The translations under genes were made by a program, and so were the position numbers. A stretch of DNA of 64,000 bases from Alloalcanivorax dieselolei B5 (lineage in GTDB: Bacteria > Pseudomonadota > Gammaproteobacteria > Pseudomonadales > Alcanivoracaceae). This document shows positions 25,271-32,990 of this stretch, one piece after another. How positions within the stretch are numbered: position 1 is the stretch's first letter; each line of letters begins with the position of its first letter. The notes below the pieces were generated by a model that ran no database searches, was not told the DNA's origin, and saw only the letters and a list, made by a program, of their open reading frames with translations. The DNA lies in contig NC_018691.1 in the NCBI RefSeq assembly GCF_000300005.1, positions 372,001 through 436,000 of the forward strand, in the 5' to 3' direction.

Positions 25271-25966
25271 TTATTCGTTGGTCGCGGTTTGGTTCTGGCC
25301 GAACAGGACTCGTTTGGCGTCGTCGGACATGGTGCTCTGGCGCAACGCCTTGCCCACCGCCAGGCCTTTTTGCAGAGCTTCGCGGCTCCGCAATTGCGAG
25401 AACCAGCGTGCTACGTGGGGAAAGTCGTCCAGTGTGATGCCTTGGGCCTTGTGGGTCATCACCCAGGGGAAGATGGCCATGTCGGCGATGGAATAGTCCC
25501 CGGCCACGCAAGGGGCGTCAGCAAGGGTCTGATCCAGCACGCCGTAGAGGCGCCGGGCTTCGCGGCCGTAGCGGTCAATGGCATAGGGAACTTTTTCCGG
25601 TGCGTATAACAGAAAATGGCCGTTTTGACCCAGCATCGGGCCCAAACCGCCCATTTGCCACATCAGCCACTGCTTGACCCGATAGCGTCCACGCAGGTCC
25701 GTGGGCAGGAAGCCGCCGCTCTTCTCGGCCAGATACTCCAGGATGGCTCCGCTTTCGAAAAGGGAAACCGGTTCGCCGCCATCCTCCGGAGCGTGATCCA
25801 CCAGCGCCGGCATCCGGCCATTGGGGCTGAGGGCGAGAAACGCGGGATCGAATTGCTCTCCCGCGCCGATATTGACCGGCACGATGCGGTAGGGCAGTCC
25901 GCACTCCTCCAGCATGATGGTGATTTTCCAGCCATTGGGGGTGGGCCAGTAGTACAGATCAAGCAC
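25271..25966 (-). CDS. Glutathione S-transferase, YfcG/Ure2-like (Nu class)
   Basis: A 231-residue GST. TPNGWKITIMLEECGLPYRIVPVNIGAGEQFDPAFLALSPNGRMPALVD matches the Nu-class N-domain, in which Thr-Pro-Asn-Gly contacts glutathione, and LFESGAILEYLAEKSGGFLP is the gamma-glutamyl site. The C-domain has QWLMWQMGGLGPMLGQNGHFLLYAPEKVPYAI. It starts with GTG (GGGAG 6 nt upstream). First gene of a two-gene unit, divergent from a TetR regulator. Confidence 0.92.
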   Translation of the reverse strand: MLDLYYWPTPNGWKITIMLEECGLPYRIVPVNIGAGEQFDPAFLALSPNGRMPALVDHAPEDGGEPVSLFESGAILEYLAEKSGGFLPTDLRGRYRVKQWLMWQMGGLGPMLGQNGHFLLYAPEKVPYAIDRYGREARRLYGVLDQTLADAPCVAGDYSIADMAIFPWVMTHKAQGITLDDFPHVARWFSQLRSREALQKGLAVGKALRQSTMSDDAKRVLFGQNQTATNE

Positions 25967-26065
25967 GAGCGTCTCCCGCAGTTGTTGTCATCGTTATGGG
26001 CGGCATGCCGCCGGGCCAAACCAATCTAAAACATTCCCACCGGTTTCGCGAAAGCAACGGACCGA

Positions 26066-26079
26066 ATGATGGTCGTCAT
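26066..26079. promoter_or_regulatory. Imperfect palindrome in the GST/TetR divergent region
   Basis: ATGATGGTCGTCAT: ATGA/TCAT arms with 10 of 14 symmetric positions. It lies upstream of the tetR promoter and downstream of the probable GST promoter region. It could be a second operator; weak alone. Confidence 0.35.
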
Positions 26080-26091
26080 GATAGGCGCGGG

Positions 26092-26120
26092 TTGACGATG
26101 GAGAATGATCGTTCTACTCT
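26092..26120 (+). promoter_or_regulatory. tetR promoter with operator in the spacer
   Basis: TTGACG (26092-26097), a 17-bp spacer, then TACTCT (26115-26120). The palindrome AGAATGATCGTTCT (26102-26115) fills the spacer, with only one unmatched pair between arms, so a bound repressor would block polymerase. Transcription would begin close to the ATG at 26128, giving a very short or absent leader. Confidence 0.65.
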
Positions 26121-26127
26121 CTTGATC

Positions 26128-26718
26128 ATGATCACTTCAGCACGACAATCCGCCACGGAGTCTCCGCAAACAGTGAGAGCAAAGCTGCTCGCTGTCACCG
26201 AACAGCTGATCTATAGCGGCGGAATTCACGCCACTGGCATGGATCGCATCGTTCGTGAATCCGGCGTGGCCAGGAAAAGCATTTACCGGTACTTCCCCAC
26301 CAAGGAAGCTTTGGTGGCGGAGGCGCTGCGTGAGCGGGACGAGCGTTGGATGCGCTGGCTCATCTCGGAATGCGAAGCGGTACCGCCGGGGCCGCCGCGT
26401 TTGCAGGCGATCTTCGATGCGTTGGCGAGCTGGTTCGCCCGGGATGATTTCAATGGCTGTGCTTTTATTAACGCCGCCGGCGAAGTCGCCGCCGGCCCCA
26501 TTCATGACGTGGCTCGGGCCCACAAGCAGCGATTGCGGGATTATCTTTGTTCGGTGCTGGCGGAATGCAGTGTGGCCGATGTGGAAACCGTGGCGGCGGA
26601 TCTCTCGATTCTGATCGACGGCGCGATCACCAGCGCCCGCGTCGGAGGCGATTCCCGGGCGGCGGAGCGGGCCGCGCGCATGGCGCGCCTCCTGATTCAG
26701 GACAGCGACGTTTTATAA
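26128..26718 (+). CDS. TetR/AcrR family transcriptional regulator
   Basis: A 196-residue repressor. The N-terminal HTH is [52 protein letters not shown]. The ligand domain includes [26 protein letters not shown], the TetR_C_33-like F.GC.F.N block. The ATG at 26128 is favoured because the promoter -10 ends at 26120; an in-frame ATG at 26098 lies inside the promoter. It probably represses itself and the divergent glutathione genes, and may cotranscribe the DUF1348 gene 16 bp downstream. Confidence 0.9.
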   Translation: MITSARQSATESPQTVRAKLLAVTEQLIYSGGIHATGMDRIVRESGVARKSIYRYFPTKEALVAEALRERDERWMRWLISECEAVPPGPPRLQAIFDALASWFARDDFNGCAFINAAGEVAAGPIHDVARAHKQRLRDYLCSVLAECSVADVETVAADLSILIDGAITSARVGGDSRAAERAARMARLLIQDSDVL

Positions 26719-26734
26719 ACCACCGGAGACGGTC

Positions 26735-27208
26735 ATGACCACTGCTACACGCCCACCCTTGCCCCCCTTTACCCGTGACAGCGCCATCGAGAAGGTGCGT
26801 TTGGCGGAAGACGGCTGGAACAGCCGGGATGCCGATAAGGTCGCGATGGCCTACAGCCTGGATACCCGTTGGCGAAATCGGGCCGAGTTCGTGCATGGCC
26901 GGGATGAGGCGCGCGCTTTCCTTGAGCGCAAATGGAGCAAAGAGCTGGAATACCGTCTGATCAAGGAGCTATGGGCGTTCTCGGAGAGTCGCATCGCCGT
27001 GCGCTATGCCTATGAATGGCGGGATGATTCCGGCAACTGGTTCAGATCCTACGGTAACGAGAATTGGGAGTTCGACGATGATGGTCTGATGCGCCATCGA
27101 TACTCCAGTATCAACGACCTGCCGATTGGCGAGCAGGAGCGTAAATTCCACTGGCCATTGGGACGGCGCCCGGACGACCATCCCGGCTTGTCGGATCTGG
27201 GCCTGTAG
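26735..27208 (+). CDS. DUF1348 (SnoaL/NTF2-like) protein
   Basis: A 157-residue cone-fold protein with the highly conserved DUF1348 sequence: [76 protein letters not shown] and [13 protein letters not shown]. Function unknown, but the family is widespread and often next to TetR regulators, as here. Confidence 0.9.
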   Translation: MTTATRPPLPPFTRDSAIEKVRLAEDGWNSRDADKVAMAYSLDTRWRNRAEFVHGRDEARAFLERKWSKELEYRLIKELWAFSESRIAVRYAYEWRDDSGNWFRSYGNENWEFDDDGLMRHRYSSINDLPIGEQERKFHWPLGRRPDDHPGLSDLGL

Positions 27209-27216
27209 CCGACCGG

Positions 27217-27612
27217 TCAGGGCAGATTGAGTTGCCAGGACACACCGAAGCGGTCGGCGACCCAGGCAAAACGAGTACTGAATCCATAATCGTCCAAAGG
27301 CATCATGACCTCACCTTGTTCGGACAAACGGTTATAAAGGGAGGTCAGCTCTTCTTCGCTGTCGCAGTCGATGAAGAAGGAAAACGACGGCGTGAAATCG
27401 AAATCATGGGGAACTGGTGAGTCGATGCAACGGACCACCTGCTGTCCCAGACGAAACATGGCCTGATACACCCTTCCGGCGGCCTCCGGCTGTGTCTCGT
27501 CATAATGTGACAGGCTGATGATCTCGCTATCCTCGATCAGAGAGACATAAAAGCGCAACGCCGCTTCGGCATTGCCCTGAAACATCAAAAAGGGAGTGAT
27601 TGCCTGTGCCAT
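27217..27612 (-). CDS. VOC family protein, PhnB-like
   Basis: A 131-residue glyoxalase-fold protein of the PhnB/3-demethylubiquinone-like group: ITPFLMFQGNAEAALRFYVSLIEDSEIISL, then FTPSFSFFIDCDSEEELTSLYNRLSEQGEVMMPLDDYGFSTRFAWVADRFGVSWQLNL. PhnB-type proteins lack an established activity. Convergent with the DUF1348 gene. Confidence 0.88.
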   Translation of the reverse strand: MAQAITPFLMFQGNAEAALRFYVSLIEDSEIISLSHYDETQPEAAGRVYQAMFRLGQQVVRCIDSPVPHDFDFTPSFSFFIDCDSEEELTSLYNRLSEQGEVMMPLDDYGFSTRFAWVADRFGVSWQLNLP

Positions 27613-27679
27613 GGCGCGCTCCGATCAAAAAGGCAAAAATCAGGAGCATCAGTCTAGTCATCATTGAAGGATGGAGACA

Positions 27680-28195
27680 ATGCCGGAGACCGTGATTCGA
27701 GATGCTCGCCCCGCTGATGCCGAAGCCATGGCGTCCTTGTACAACCATTACGTTCGCGAAAGCATCGCGACCTTTGAAACGGAACCGGTAGCGGCGGTGG
27801 AAATGGCCCGGCGCATCCAGAAAGTAAAGGCATCGTCATTGCCCTAGCGGGTGGCGGAAATCGCGGGCGGATTGTCGGGATACGCTTACGCCACCCGTTG
27901 GCATGATCGCCACGCCTACCGGTTCAGCGTTGAATCCACGGTATACATTGATGCCGGGGTGGTTGGCCAGGGCCTGGGAGAGCGTCTGTACCTGTCTTTA
28001 CTGTCGCAACTTCGTCATCAGGGGCTGCATGCGGTGATGGCGGTTATCGCCTTGCCGAACGCCGCCAGTGTGGCGCTGCACGAGAAAGTCGGGTTCCGGC
28101 AAAGCGGCTGTTTGCGTGCGGTGGGCCGCAAATTCGAGCGCTGGATCGATGTCGGATACTGGCAGTGTTTCCTGACGGACGCGCCGGAGCCATAG
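27680..28195 (+). pseudogene. GNAT acetyltransferase (phosphinothricin-acetyltransferase-like) with in-frame amber codon
   Basis: One frame encodes a complete Pat-type GNAT of about 171 residues. It begins TVIRDARPADAEAMASLYNHYV, then SIATFETEPV, the break, then VAEIAGGLSGYAYATRW, RHAYRFSVESTVYIDAGVVGQGLGERLY and LPNAASVALHEKVGFRQSGCLRAVGRKF. Codon 56 is TAG (27845-27847) in the conserved LP-W-x-VAE segment, so TGG to TAG is the likely change. Both flanking halves keep good codon use, implying a recent inactivation. Reinitiation at GTG 27851 could make only the C-terminal part. Confidence 0.82.
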
Positions 28196-28271
28196 TCGCC
28201 GCTCATGACAGGGGCGGCGCAAATAGTATGTGTCCCCTTTGACTGACGAGACGCCGTTCCCTTTCCGGTTG

Positions 28272-28300
28272 TTGACACCAGCCTGGTGGCTGCTTAAAAG
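28272..28300 (+). promoter_or_regulatory. Predicted sigma-70 promoter
   Basis: TTGACA (28272-28277), a 17-bp spacer and TAAAAG (28295-28300), about 55 bp before the next gene. The -35 is perfect; the -10 is a moderate match. Confidence 0.5.
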
Positions 28301-28362
28301 GGGAAGGGGAAACAGTCTGTTTCTTGATGATGGAACAACAGAATAACTAAGGGATGAGAACC

Positions 28363-28785
28363 ATGGAATTCAGTGATGAGCAAGACCCCTATACCCGCGA
28401 CGATTTCAAAACGGAAATTGAAGAAGCCATTACCCGTCTGGAAAAGGCCAATGATGTGGCGCAGGAGGCGGTGAGTTTTCATCTGGCTCGCGCCTCCGGT
28501 TTGTTCTTCAGCCGCTTCGGCACCATGGATGAGTTCATGATGGCCTCGGAAGAGGTGAAGATGGGGTATATCGAAGAACTGAACCGCCGCGAGGATGAAT
28601 ACGCGGAAACGGACCGCTTTGCTTCCTACGCTTTTGCTCTGTTCAAGATGTGGGTGGGAACGGTGATCGAATGCGACCGCGAATTAATGGTTCTTTTCGT
28701 GGAACGACTGGGACCGTTCATGAACCGGGGGGAGAAGCTCATCCTGGAGTTGCTGGATGAGGAGGAGAACGAGAAGACGCACTAA
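28363..28785 (+). CDS. Hypothetical acidic helical protein
   Basis: A 140-residue soluble, acidic protein, unrecognised. Mostly helical (YTRDDFKTEIEEAITRLEKANDVAQEAVSFHLARASGLFF; RGEKLILELLDEEENEKTH). The start is either ATG 28354 or ATG 28363; I use the latter arbitrarily. A plausible promoter lies upstream at 28272-28300, supporting an independent gene. Confidence 0.55.
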   Translation: MEFSDEQDPYTRDDFKTEIEEAITRLEKANDVAQEAVSFHLARASGLFFSRFGTMDEFMMASEEVKMGYIEELNRREDEYAETDRFASYAFALFKMWVGTVIECDRELMVLFVERLGPFMNRGEKLILELLDEEENEKTH

Positions 28786-28811
28786 CCCCCGGCCGCCGGG
28801 CTTTGACGGTG

Positions 28812-29387
28812 TCACGACACGCGGGCATACGCCTCTTCCTGCCTTGCCTGGCGCAGGGCACTCGCCCACCACCACAACTGTGCCAGCAGTTTACTGAGAT
28901 TGCGTGATGCCCGCTCCGGGTCTCGCGGATGTCCCTGTTTATCGAATTGCTCCGGCGCATTGGGGAAGCTCACCACCTGACGAATGGTGGTGGCGTGCAG
29001 TTCGGCGAACACCAATCGCAATTGCTCCACGGCCCGCAAGCCGCCGGATACGCCGCCATAGCTGATGAACGCTACCGGTTTGGCCTGCCAGACGCCATAA
29101 ATACTGTCCAGCAAGTGCTTCAGAGGCGCGCTGAAGCTGTGATTGTACTCCGGGGTGGCTACCACAAAGGCGTCGGCACGATGCAGGCGCTGCTGCAGAT
29201 CATTGGCGGCGGAGTCGTTTGGAGGCGCGTTGGTCGGGGCCGGAAACAAAGGCGAGGGGTCGATGACGTCCAGCTCGAAGGCTTCGTGGCCGTCGATCTC
29301 GCGGGCTGCCCAGCGAACGATCGTGTCGCAGAATCGGCCTTCCCGAATGCTGCCGTAGATCAAGGCGATGCGAATTGGTTTGGCCAT
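28812..29387 (-). CDS. NADPH-dependent FMN reductase family protein (azoreductase/ChrR-like)
   Basis: A 191-residue flavodoxin-fold enzyme: PIRIALIYGSIREGRFCDTIVRWAA (FMN phosphate loop), ADAFVVATPEYNHSFSAPLKHLLDSIY (the family PEYN-x-S motif) and PVAFISYGGVSGGLRAVEQLRLVFAEL. Such enzymes reduce FMN, quinones, azo dyes or chromate. The ATG at 29387 fits the family start. A MerR-type promoter stands 44-74 bp upstream, pointing to stress- or metal-induced expression. Confidence 0.9.
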   Translation of the reverse strand: MAKPIRIALIYGSIREGRFCDTIVRWAAREIDGHEAFELDVIDPSPLFPAPTNAPPNDSAANDLQQRLHRADAFVVATPEYNHSFSAPLKHLLDSIYGVWQAKPVAFISYGGVSGGLRAVEQLRLVFAELHATTIRQVVSFPNAPEQFDKQGHPRDPERASRNLSKLLAQLWWWASALRQARQEEAYARVS

Positions 29388-29430
29388 GTTGTTACTCCAG
29401 TGGGTTGGTGTGATGGGTATCGTGGTTGTG

Positions 29431-29461
29431 ACTCTAAAACCTGAAGCAAGGTTTAGATCAA
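29431..29461 (-). promoter_or_regulatory. MerR/SoxR-type promoter with 19-bp spacer and dyad
   Basis: On the minus strand: TTGATC (29461-29456), a 19-bp spacer and TAGAGT (29436-29431). The spacer contains the dyad AAACCT-N6-AGGTTT (29437-29454). A 19-bp spacer with a central dyad is the hallmark of promoters activated by MerR-family regulators. It drives the FMN reductase gene. No merR-like gene is in this window. Confidence 0.65.
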
Positions 29462-29627
29462 GGCAGGCCTCGCCTCTTGTAGTGATAGGCGCAAAAAATC
29501 GCGGTGTTGGAGTGGCATGACAGCGGTGAATGAAGACAAGGGATGCCGATGCCTTCGATGGTACTGGCATGCAACTTGCCTTCACTGATTCATGCTTTGG
29601 ACAGTGGAATTCAACAAAGGGGGGGAG

Positions 29628-30080
29628 ATGGGATATCAAAATACCATGCAAGAAAGGGTGGAAGCGGTCCGCCAGGCGTTGGCCGTGGACGTTTGTAGTC
29701 TATATCTGGCTTTCCCGGAAACGGATGAGCTGGAATTGGTGGCCAGCGGCGGGCTGGACCCACAGGCCCTGGGGGCGCGGATGACGTTTTCGCAGGGACT
29801 GACCGGCAAGGTGGCGCGTACCGGTCAGCCGGTGGTGGCAAGGCACGTCGCTGATCATCCGGATTATCATCATGTGGCCAACTCCGGCGAAGAGCGCTTC
29901 AAGAGCTATCTGGGGATCCCTTTGCGTAATGGCGATCACCTGATCGGAGTGCTGGTGATCCAGACAGTGATCGCCAAGAGCTTTTTCCATAATGATATCC
30001 GCGAGTTACATCGGGCCGGCAGGGATGTTCGCGAGGCGCTGCTGGCGCGGCAGGGAATAGCGGGGATAAGGACGGGTTGA
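29628..30080 (+). CDS. GAF domain protein
   Basis: A 150-residue stand-alone GAF domain, cytoplasmic: RVEAVRQALAVDVCSLYLAFPETDELELVASGGLDPQALGARMTFSQGLTGKVARTGQPVVARHVADHPDY, then FKSYLGIPLRNGDHLIGVLVIQ. It is most like the GAF domain at the N-terminus of PtsP/EI-Ntr, without the rest of that enzyme. ATG 29628 follows a G-rich ribosome site. It may be a small-molecule sensor acting in trans. Confidence 0.82.
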   Translation: MGYQNTMQERVEAVRQALAVDVCSLYLAFPETDELELVASGGLDPQALGARMTFSQGLTGKVARTGQPVVARHVADHPDYHHVANSGEERFKSYLGIPLRNGDHLIGVLVIQTVIAKSFFHNDIRELHRAGRDVREALLARQGIAGIRTG

Positions 30081-30145
30081 GTACCTTGGGAGGGCGGAGG
30101 AGAATGTGGGGCCGTTGTCATCAATAACCATAACAGGAGGACATC

Positions 30146-31033
30146 ATGCTCAGAGAACAACTCCCCTATCCGAAGCACGAAAAGGTTATCCACGGCAAAC
30201 GCCTGGCCTATGTGGATGAAGGCGAGGGCGACCCGATTGTCTTCCTCCACGGTAACCCGACATCATCCTTCCTGTGGCGTAATGTCATGCCGGAATTGGC
30301 CGGACAGGGCCGCCTGATCGCCCCGGATCTGATCGGGCAGGGCGACTCGGAAAAGCTGCCCGCCGGAGAAGGGGCCAACGCCTACGGCTTTGACACCGCC
30401 TATCACTATCTGGAAGGCCTGCTGGAGGCACTGGGGTGTCATCATCAGGTCACGTTGGTGGTGCACGATTGGGGCAGTGCACTGGGGTTTCATTGGGCCC
30501 GCTGTCATCCGGATGCGGTGAAAGGCATTGCCTATATGGAAGCCATCGTCATGCCGGTGACCTGGGAGGACTGGCCGGAGTCGGCACGGGGCATTTTCAA
30601 GGGGTTTCGCTCCGACAAGGGCGAGGATCTGATCCTTAATCGGAACCTGTTTGTCGAGGCGGTGTTGCCGGGCTCGGTCATTCGTGACCTGAGTGAGGCG
30701 GAAATGGCGGAATATCGGCGGCCTTTCCAGAAAGCCGAAGACCGCCAGCCCACACTGAACTGGCCCCGGGATATTCCTATTGATGGTGAACCCGCGGAGA
30801 TGGTTCGCGTGGTGCGGGATTACGCCGACTGGCTGGCGGCATCGCCGCTACCGAAGCTGTTCGTCAACGCGGATCCGGGCTCCATTCTGATTGGTCGGCA
30901 GCGTGAGTTTTGCCGCACCTGGCCGAATCAGACCGAAGTGACGGTGCGCGGCAATCACTTTCTTCAGGAAGACTCGCCGGTGGAGATCGGGCAGGCGGTG
31001 GCTCGCTGGCTGGAGGCCCTATCCAATTCGTAA
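30146..31033 (+). CDS. Haloalkane dehalogenase (LinB-like, subfamily II)
   Basis: A 295-residue alpha/beta-hydrolase that cleaves carbon-halogen bonds, giving alcohol and halide. The catalytic pentad is complete and near LinB numbering: N37 (HGNPTSS) and W109 for halide binding, nucleophile D108 (VVHDWGSALGFHWA), acid E132 (IAYMEAIVMPVTW) and base H271 (GNHFLQEDSP). The cap domain and C-terminal FCRTWPNQTEV are typical. It has its own AGGAGG ribosome site. Possible substrates are marine or pollutant haloalkanes. Confidence 0.94.
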   Translation: MLREQLPYPKHEKVIHGKRLAYVDEGEGDPIVFLHGNPTSSFLWRNVMPELAGQGRLIAPDLIGQGDSEKLPAGEGANAYGFDTAYHYLEGLLEALGCHHQVTLVVHDWGSALGFHWARCHPDAVKGIAYMEAIVMPVTWEDWPESARGIFKGFRSDKGEDLILNRNLFVEAVLPGSVIRDLSEAEMAEYRRPFQKAEDRQPTLNWPRDIPIDGEPAEMVRVVRDYADWLAASPLPKLFVNADPGSILIGRQREFCRTWPNQTEVTVRGNHFLQEDSPVEIGQAVARWLEALSNS

Positions 31034-31157
31034 ACGGCGCTCGCCGGTACGGGCCCGACATGCCGTTTTATGGTGATCGGAGTATGATGGCCCTCCCGGG
31101 AAGCATGCCGGCTGATCATAATCCGCCGTTCCCTTCAGACTTAAACAGGATGCGCCA

Positions 31158-31493
31158 GTGAGTACGTTACCTTCCTGCCCCCAATGTGGCTCCGAATACA
31201 CTTATGAGGACGGTGCGTTTTTCGTCTGTCCGGAATGCGCTTATGAATGGAATAACGAGAGCGAAAGCGCGGATGTGGAATCCATGGTCCGGGATGCCAA
31301 TGGAACGGTCCTGGAGGACGGTGACACCGTGACCGTGATCAAGGATCTCAAGATCAAGGGCTCCTCCTCGGTGGTGAAGGTTGGTACCAAGGTGAAGAAT
31401 ATTCGCCTGGTGGACGGTGATCACAATATTGATTGCAAGATCGACGGCATCGGGGCAATGAAACTGAAGTCCGGGTTCGTCAAGAAAGTCTGA
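31158..31493 (+). CDS. yjdM: PhnA/YjdM family protein
   Basis: A 111-residue protein with an N-terminal zinc ribbon ([25 protein letters not shown]) and a C-terminal SH3-like PhnA domain ([54 protein letters not shown]). Despite the old name alkylphosphonate uptake protein, its role is not established. GTG start at 31158 with ACAGGA upstream. Confidence 0.93.
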   Translation: MSTLPSCPQCGSEYTYEDGAFFVCPECAYEWNNESESADVESMVRDANGTVLEDGDTVTVIKDLKIKGSSSVVKVGTKVKNIRLVDGDHNIDCKIDGIGAMKLKSGFVKKV

Positions 31494-31642
31494 TTTCTTT
31501 GTTCACGCCTCTCCCCATCCAGGGGGGCGTTTCCATTTTTCTAGTCAAATGGTCGAATTGAGGTAGGCGGTCGTTTGGAGGTTCCCTATTCTGTTGTTTA
31601 ATCCGCCGTTGGTGGAATAACGATAACAACTGGGAGACCCTC

Positions 31643-32950
31643 ATGTTGAATACCATCGCCAAACCCTTCGTGCGTCTGGTGGAACGCTATCTGCCAGATC
31701 CTTATATCTTTGTATTGATTCTGACGCTGGTGGCGTTCGCCGCCGCGATGCTGGTGGAAGGCAACTCCCCGCAGGCCGTTATGGTGATGTGGGGAGACGG
31801 TTTCTGGGGCCTGCTGACGTTCTCCATGCAGATGTTGCTGGTGCTGGTCACCGGTTTCATGCTCGCCAGTACCCCGCTGGTGAAAGGCATTCTCAATCGA
31901 CTGGCATCGCTGGCCCGCACACCGGGACAGGCCATCTTGTTGGTGACCTACGTGGCACTGGCGGCCAGCTGGATCAACTGGGGCTTTGGTCTGGTGGTGG
32001 GCGGATTGTTCGCCAAGGCATTGGCCCGGCAGGTCCGGGTGCATTACCCCTTGTTGATTGCCGCCGCCTATTCCGGCTTTGTCGTCTGGCATGGTGGTCT
32101 GGCGGGATCCATTCCCCTGACCATCGCCACCGAAGGGCACTTCACCCAGGAGCAGATCGGTATCATCGGCACCGGCCAGACGATTTTCTCCTTCTTCAAT
32201 CTGGCGATCGTGGTGATGTTGTTTATCGCGGTACCGCTGGTGAATCGATGGATGTTGCCGCCGGAGGAGGACAGCCATTATGTCGACGCTGAAACCCTGA
32301 AGGACGGTACCGAGGTGGACGTGGCGGTGACGCGGCCAGCCGAGCATCTGGAGAACAGCCGGATTCTGGCCTGGCTGATCGGCTTCAGCGGTATTGCCTA
32401 CGCCATCAACTACTTCGCCGGTGGCGGTGGCCTTAACCTGAATATCGTCAACTTCATGTTCCTGTTCCTGGCTATCGTGTTGCACCAGACACCGCGGCGC
32501 CTGCTCAACAGCCTCCACGAAGCGATCAAGGGCGGTGCCGGTATTGTCATTCAGTTCCCGTTTTACGCCGGCATCATGGCGGTGATGACGCAATCCGGGT
32601 TGGCCGCCACTATCTCCAACGGTTTCGTTTCCATCGCCAGCGCCGACTCCCTGCCGTTCTGGAGCTTTATCAGTGCCGGCGTGGTGAATATCTTCGTGCC
32701 TTCCGGTGGTGGGCAGTGGGCGGTACAGGCCCCGGTGATGATCCCCGCCGCCCTGGAATTGGGCGCTGACCTGCCCCGGGTGGCCATGGCGGTGGGTTGG
32801 GGTGACGCCTGGACCAACCTGCTGCAGCCGTTCTGGGCTTTGCCGGTGTTGGCTATCGCCGGTCTCAAGGCGAAGGACATTATGGGCTTCTGTCTGGTGC
32901 AACTGATCATTACCGGGGCACTGATCAGTATTGGTCTGACCTGGTTCTAG
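31643..32950 (+). CDS. atoE: AtoE-type short-chain fatty acid transporter
   Basis: A 435-residue polytopic inner-membrane protein of the AtoE family, which imports short-chain fatty acids such as acetoacetate and butyrate. Hallmarks: FVRLVERYLPDPYIFVLILTL at the start, AASWINWGFGLVVGGLFAK, GFVVWHGGLAGSIPLTIATEGHF, FPFYAGIMAVM, FVPSGGGQWAVQAPVMIPAALELGADLPRVAMAVGWGDAWTNLLQPFWALP. It stands alone, without an ato operon. GCCCGT/ACGGGC hairpin at 32950-32971 follows the stop. Confidence 0.93.
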   Translation: MLNTIAKPFVRLVERYLPDPYIFVLILTLVAFAAAMLVEGNSPQAVMVMWGDGFWGLLTFSMQMLLVLVTGFMLASTPLVKGILNRLASLARTPGQAILLVTYVALAASWINWGFGLVVGGLFAKALARQVRVHYPLLIAAAYSGFVVWHGGLAGSIPLTIATEGHFTQEQIGIIGTGQTIFSFFNLAIVVMLFIAVPLVNRWMLPPEEDSHYVDAETLKDGTEVDVAVTRPAEHLENSRILAWLIGFSGIAYAINYFAGGGGLNLNIVNFMFLFLAIVLHQTPRRLLNSLHEAIKGGAGIVIQFPFYAGIMAVMTQSGLAATISNGFVSIASADSLPFWSFISAGVVNIFVPSGGGQWAVQAPVMIPAALELGADLPRVAMAVGWGDAWTNLLQPFWALPVLAIAGLKAKDIMGFCLVQLIITGALISIGLTWF

Positions 32951-32990
32951 CCCGTCCCTTTCGGCACGGGCTGTCACGGCCATGACCCGG

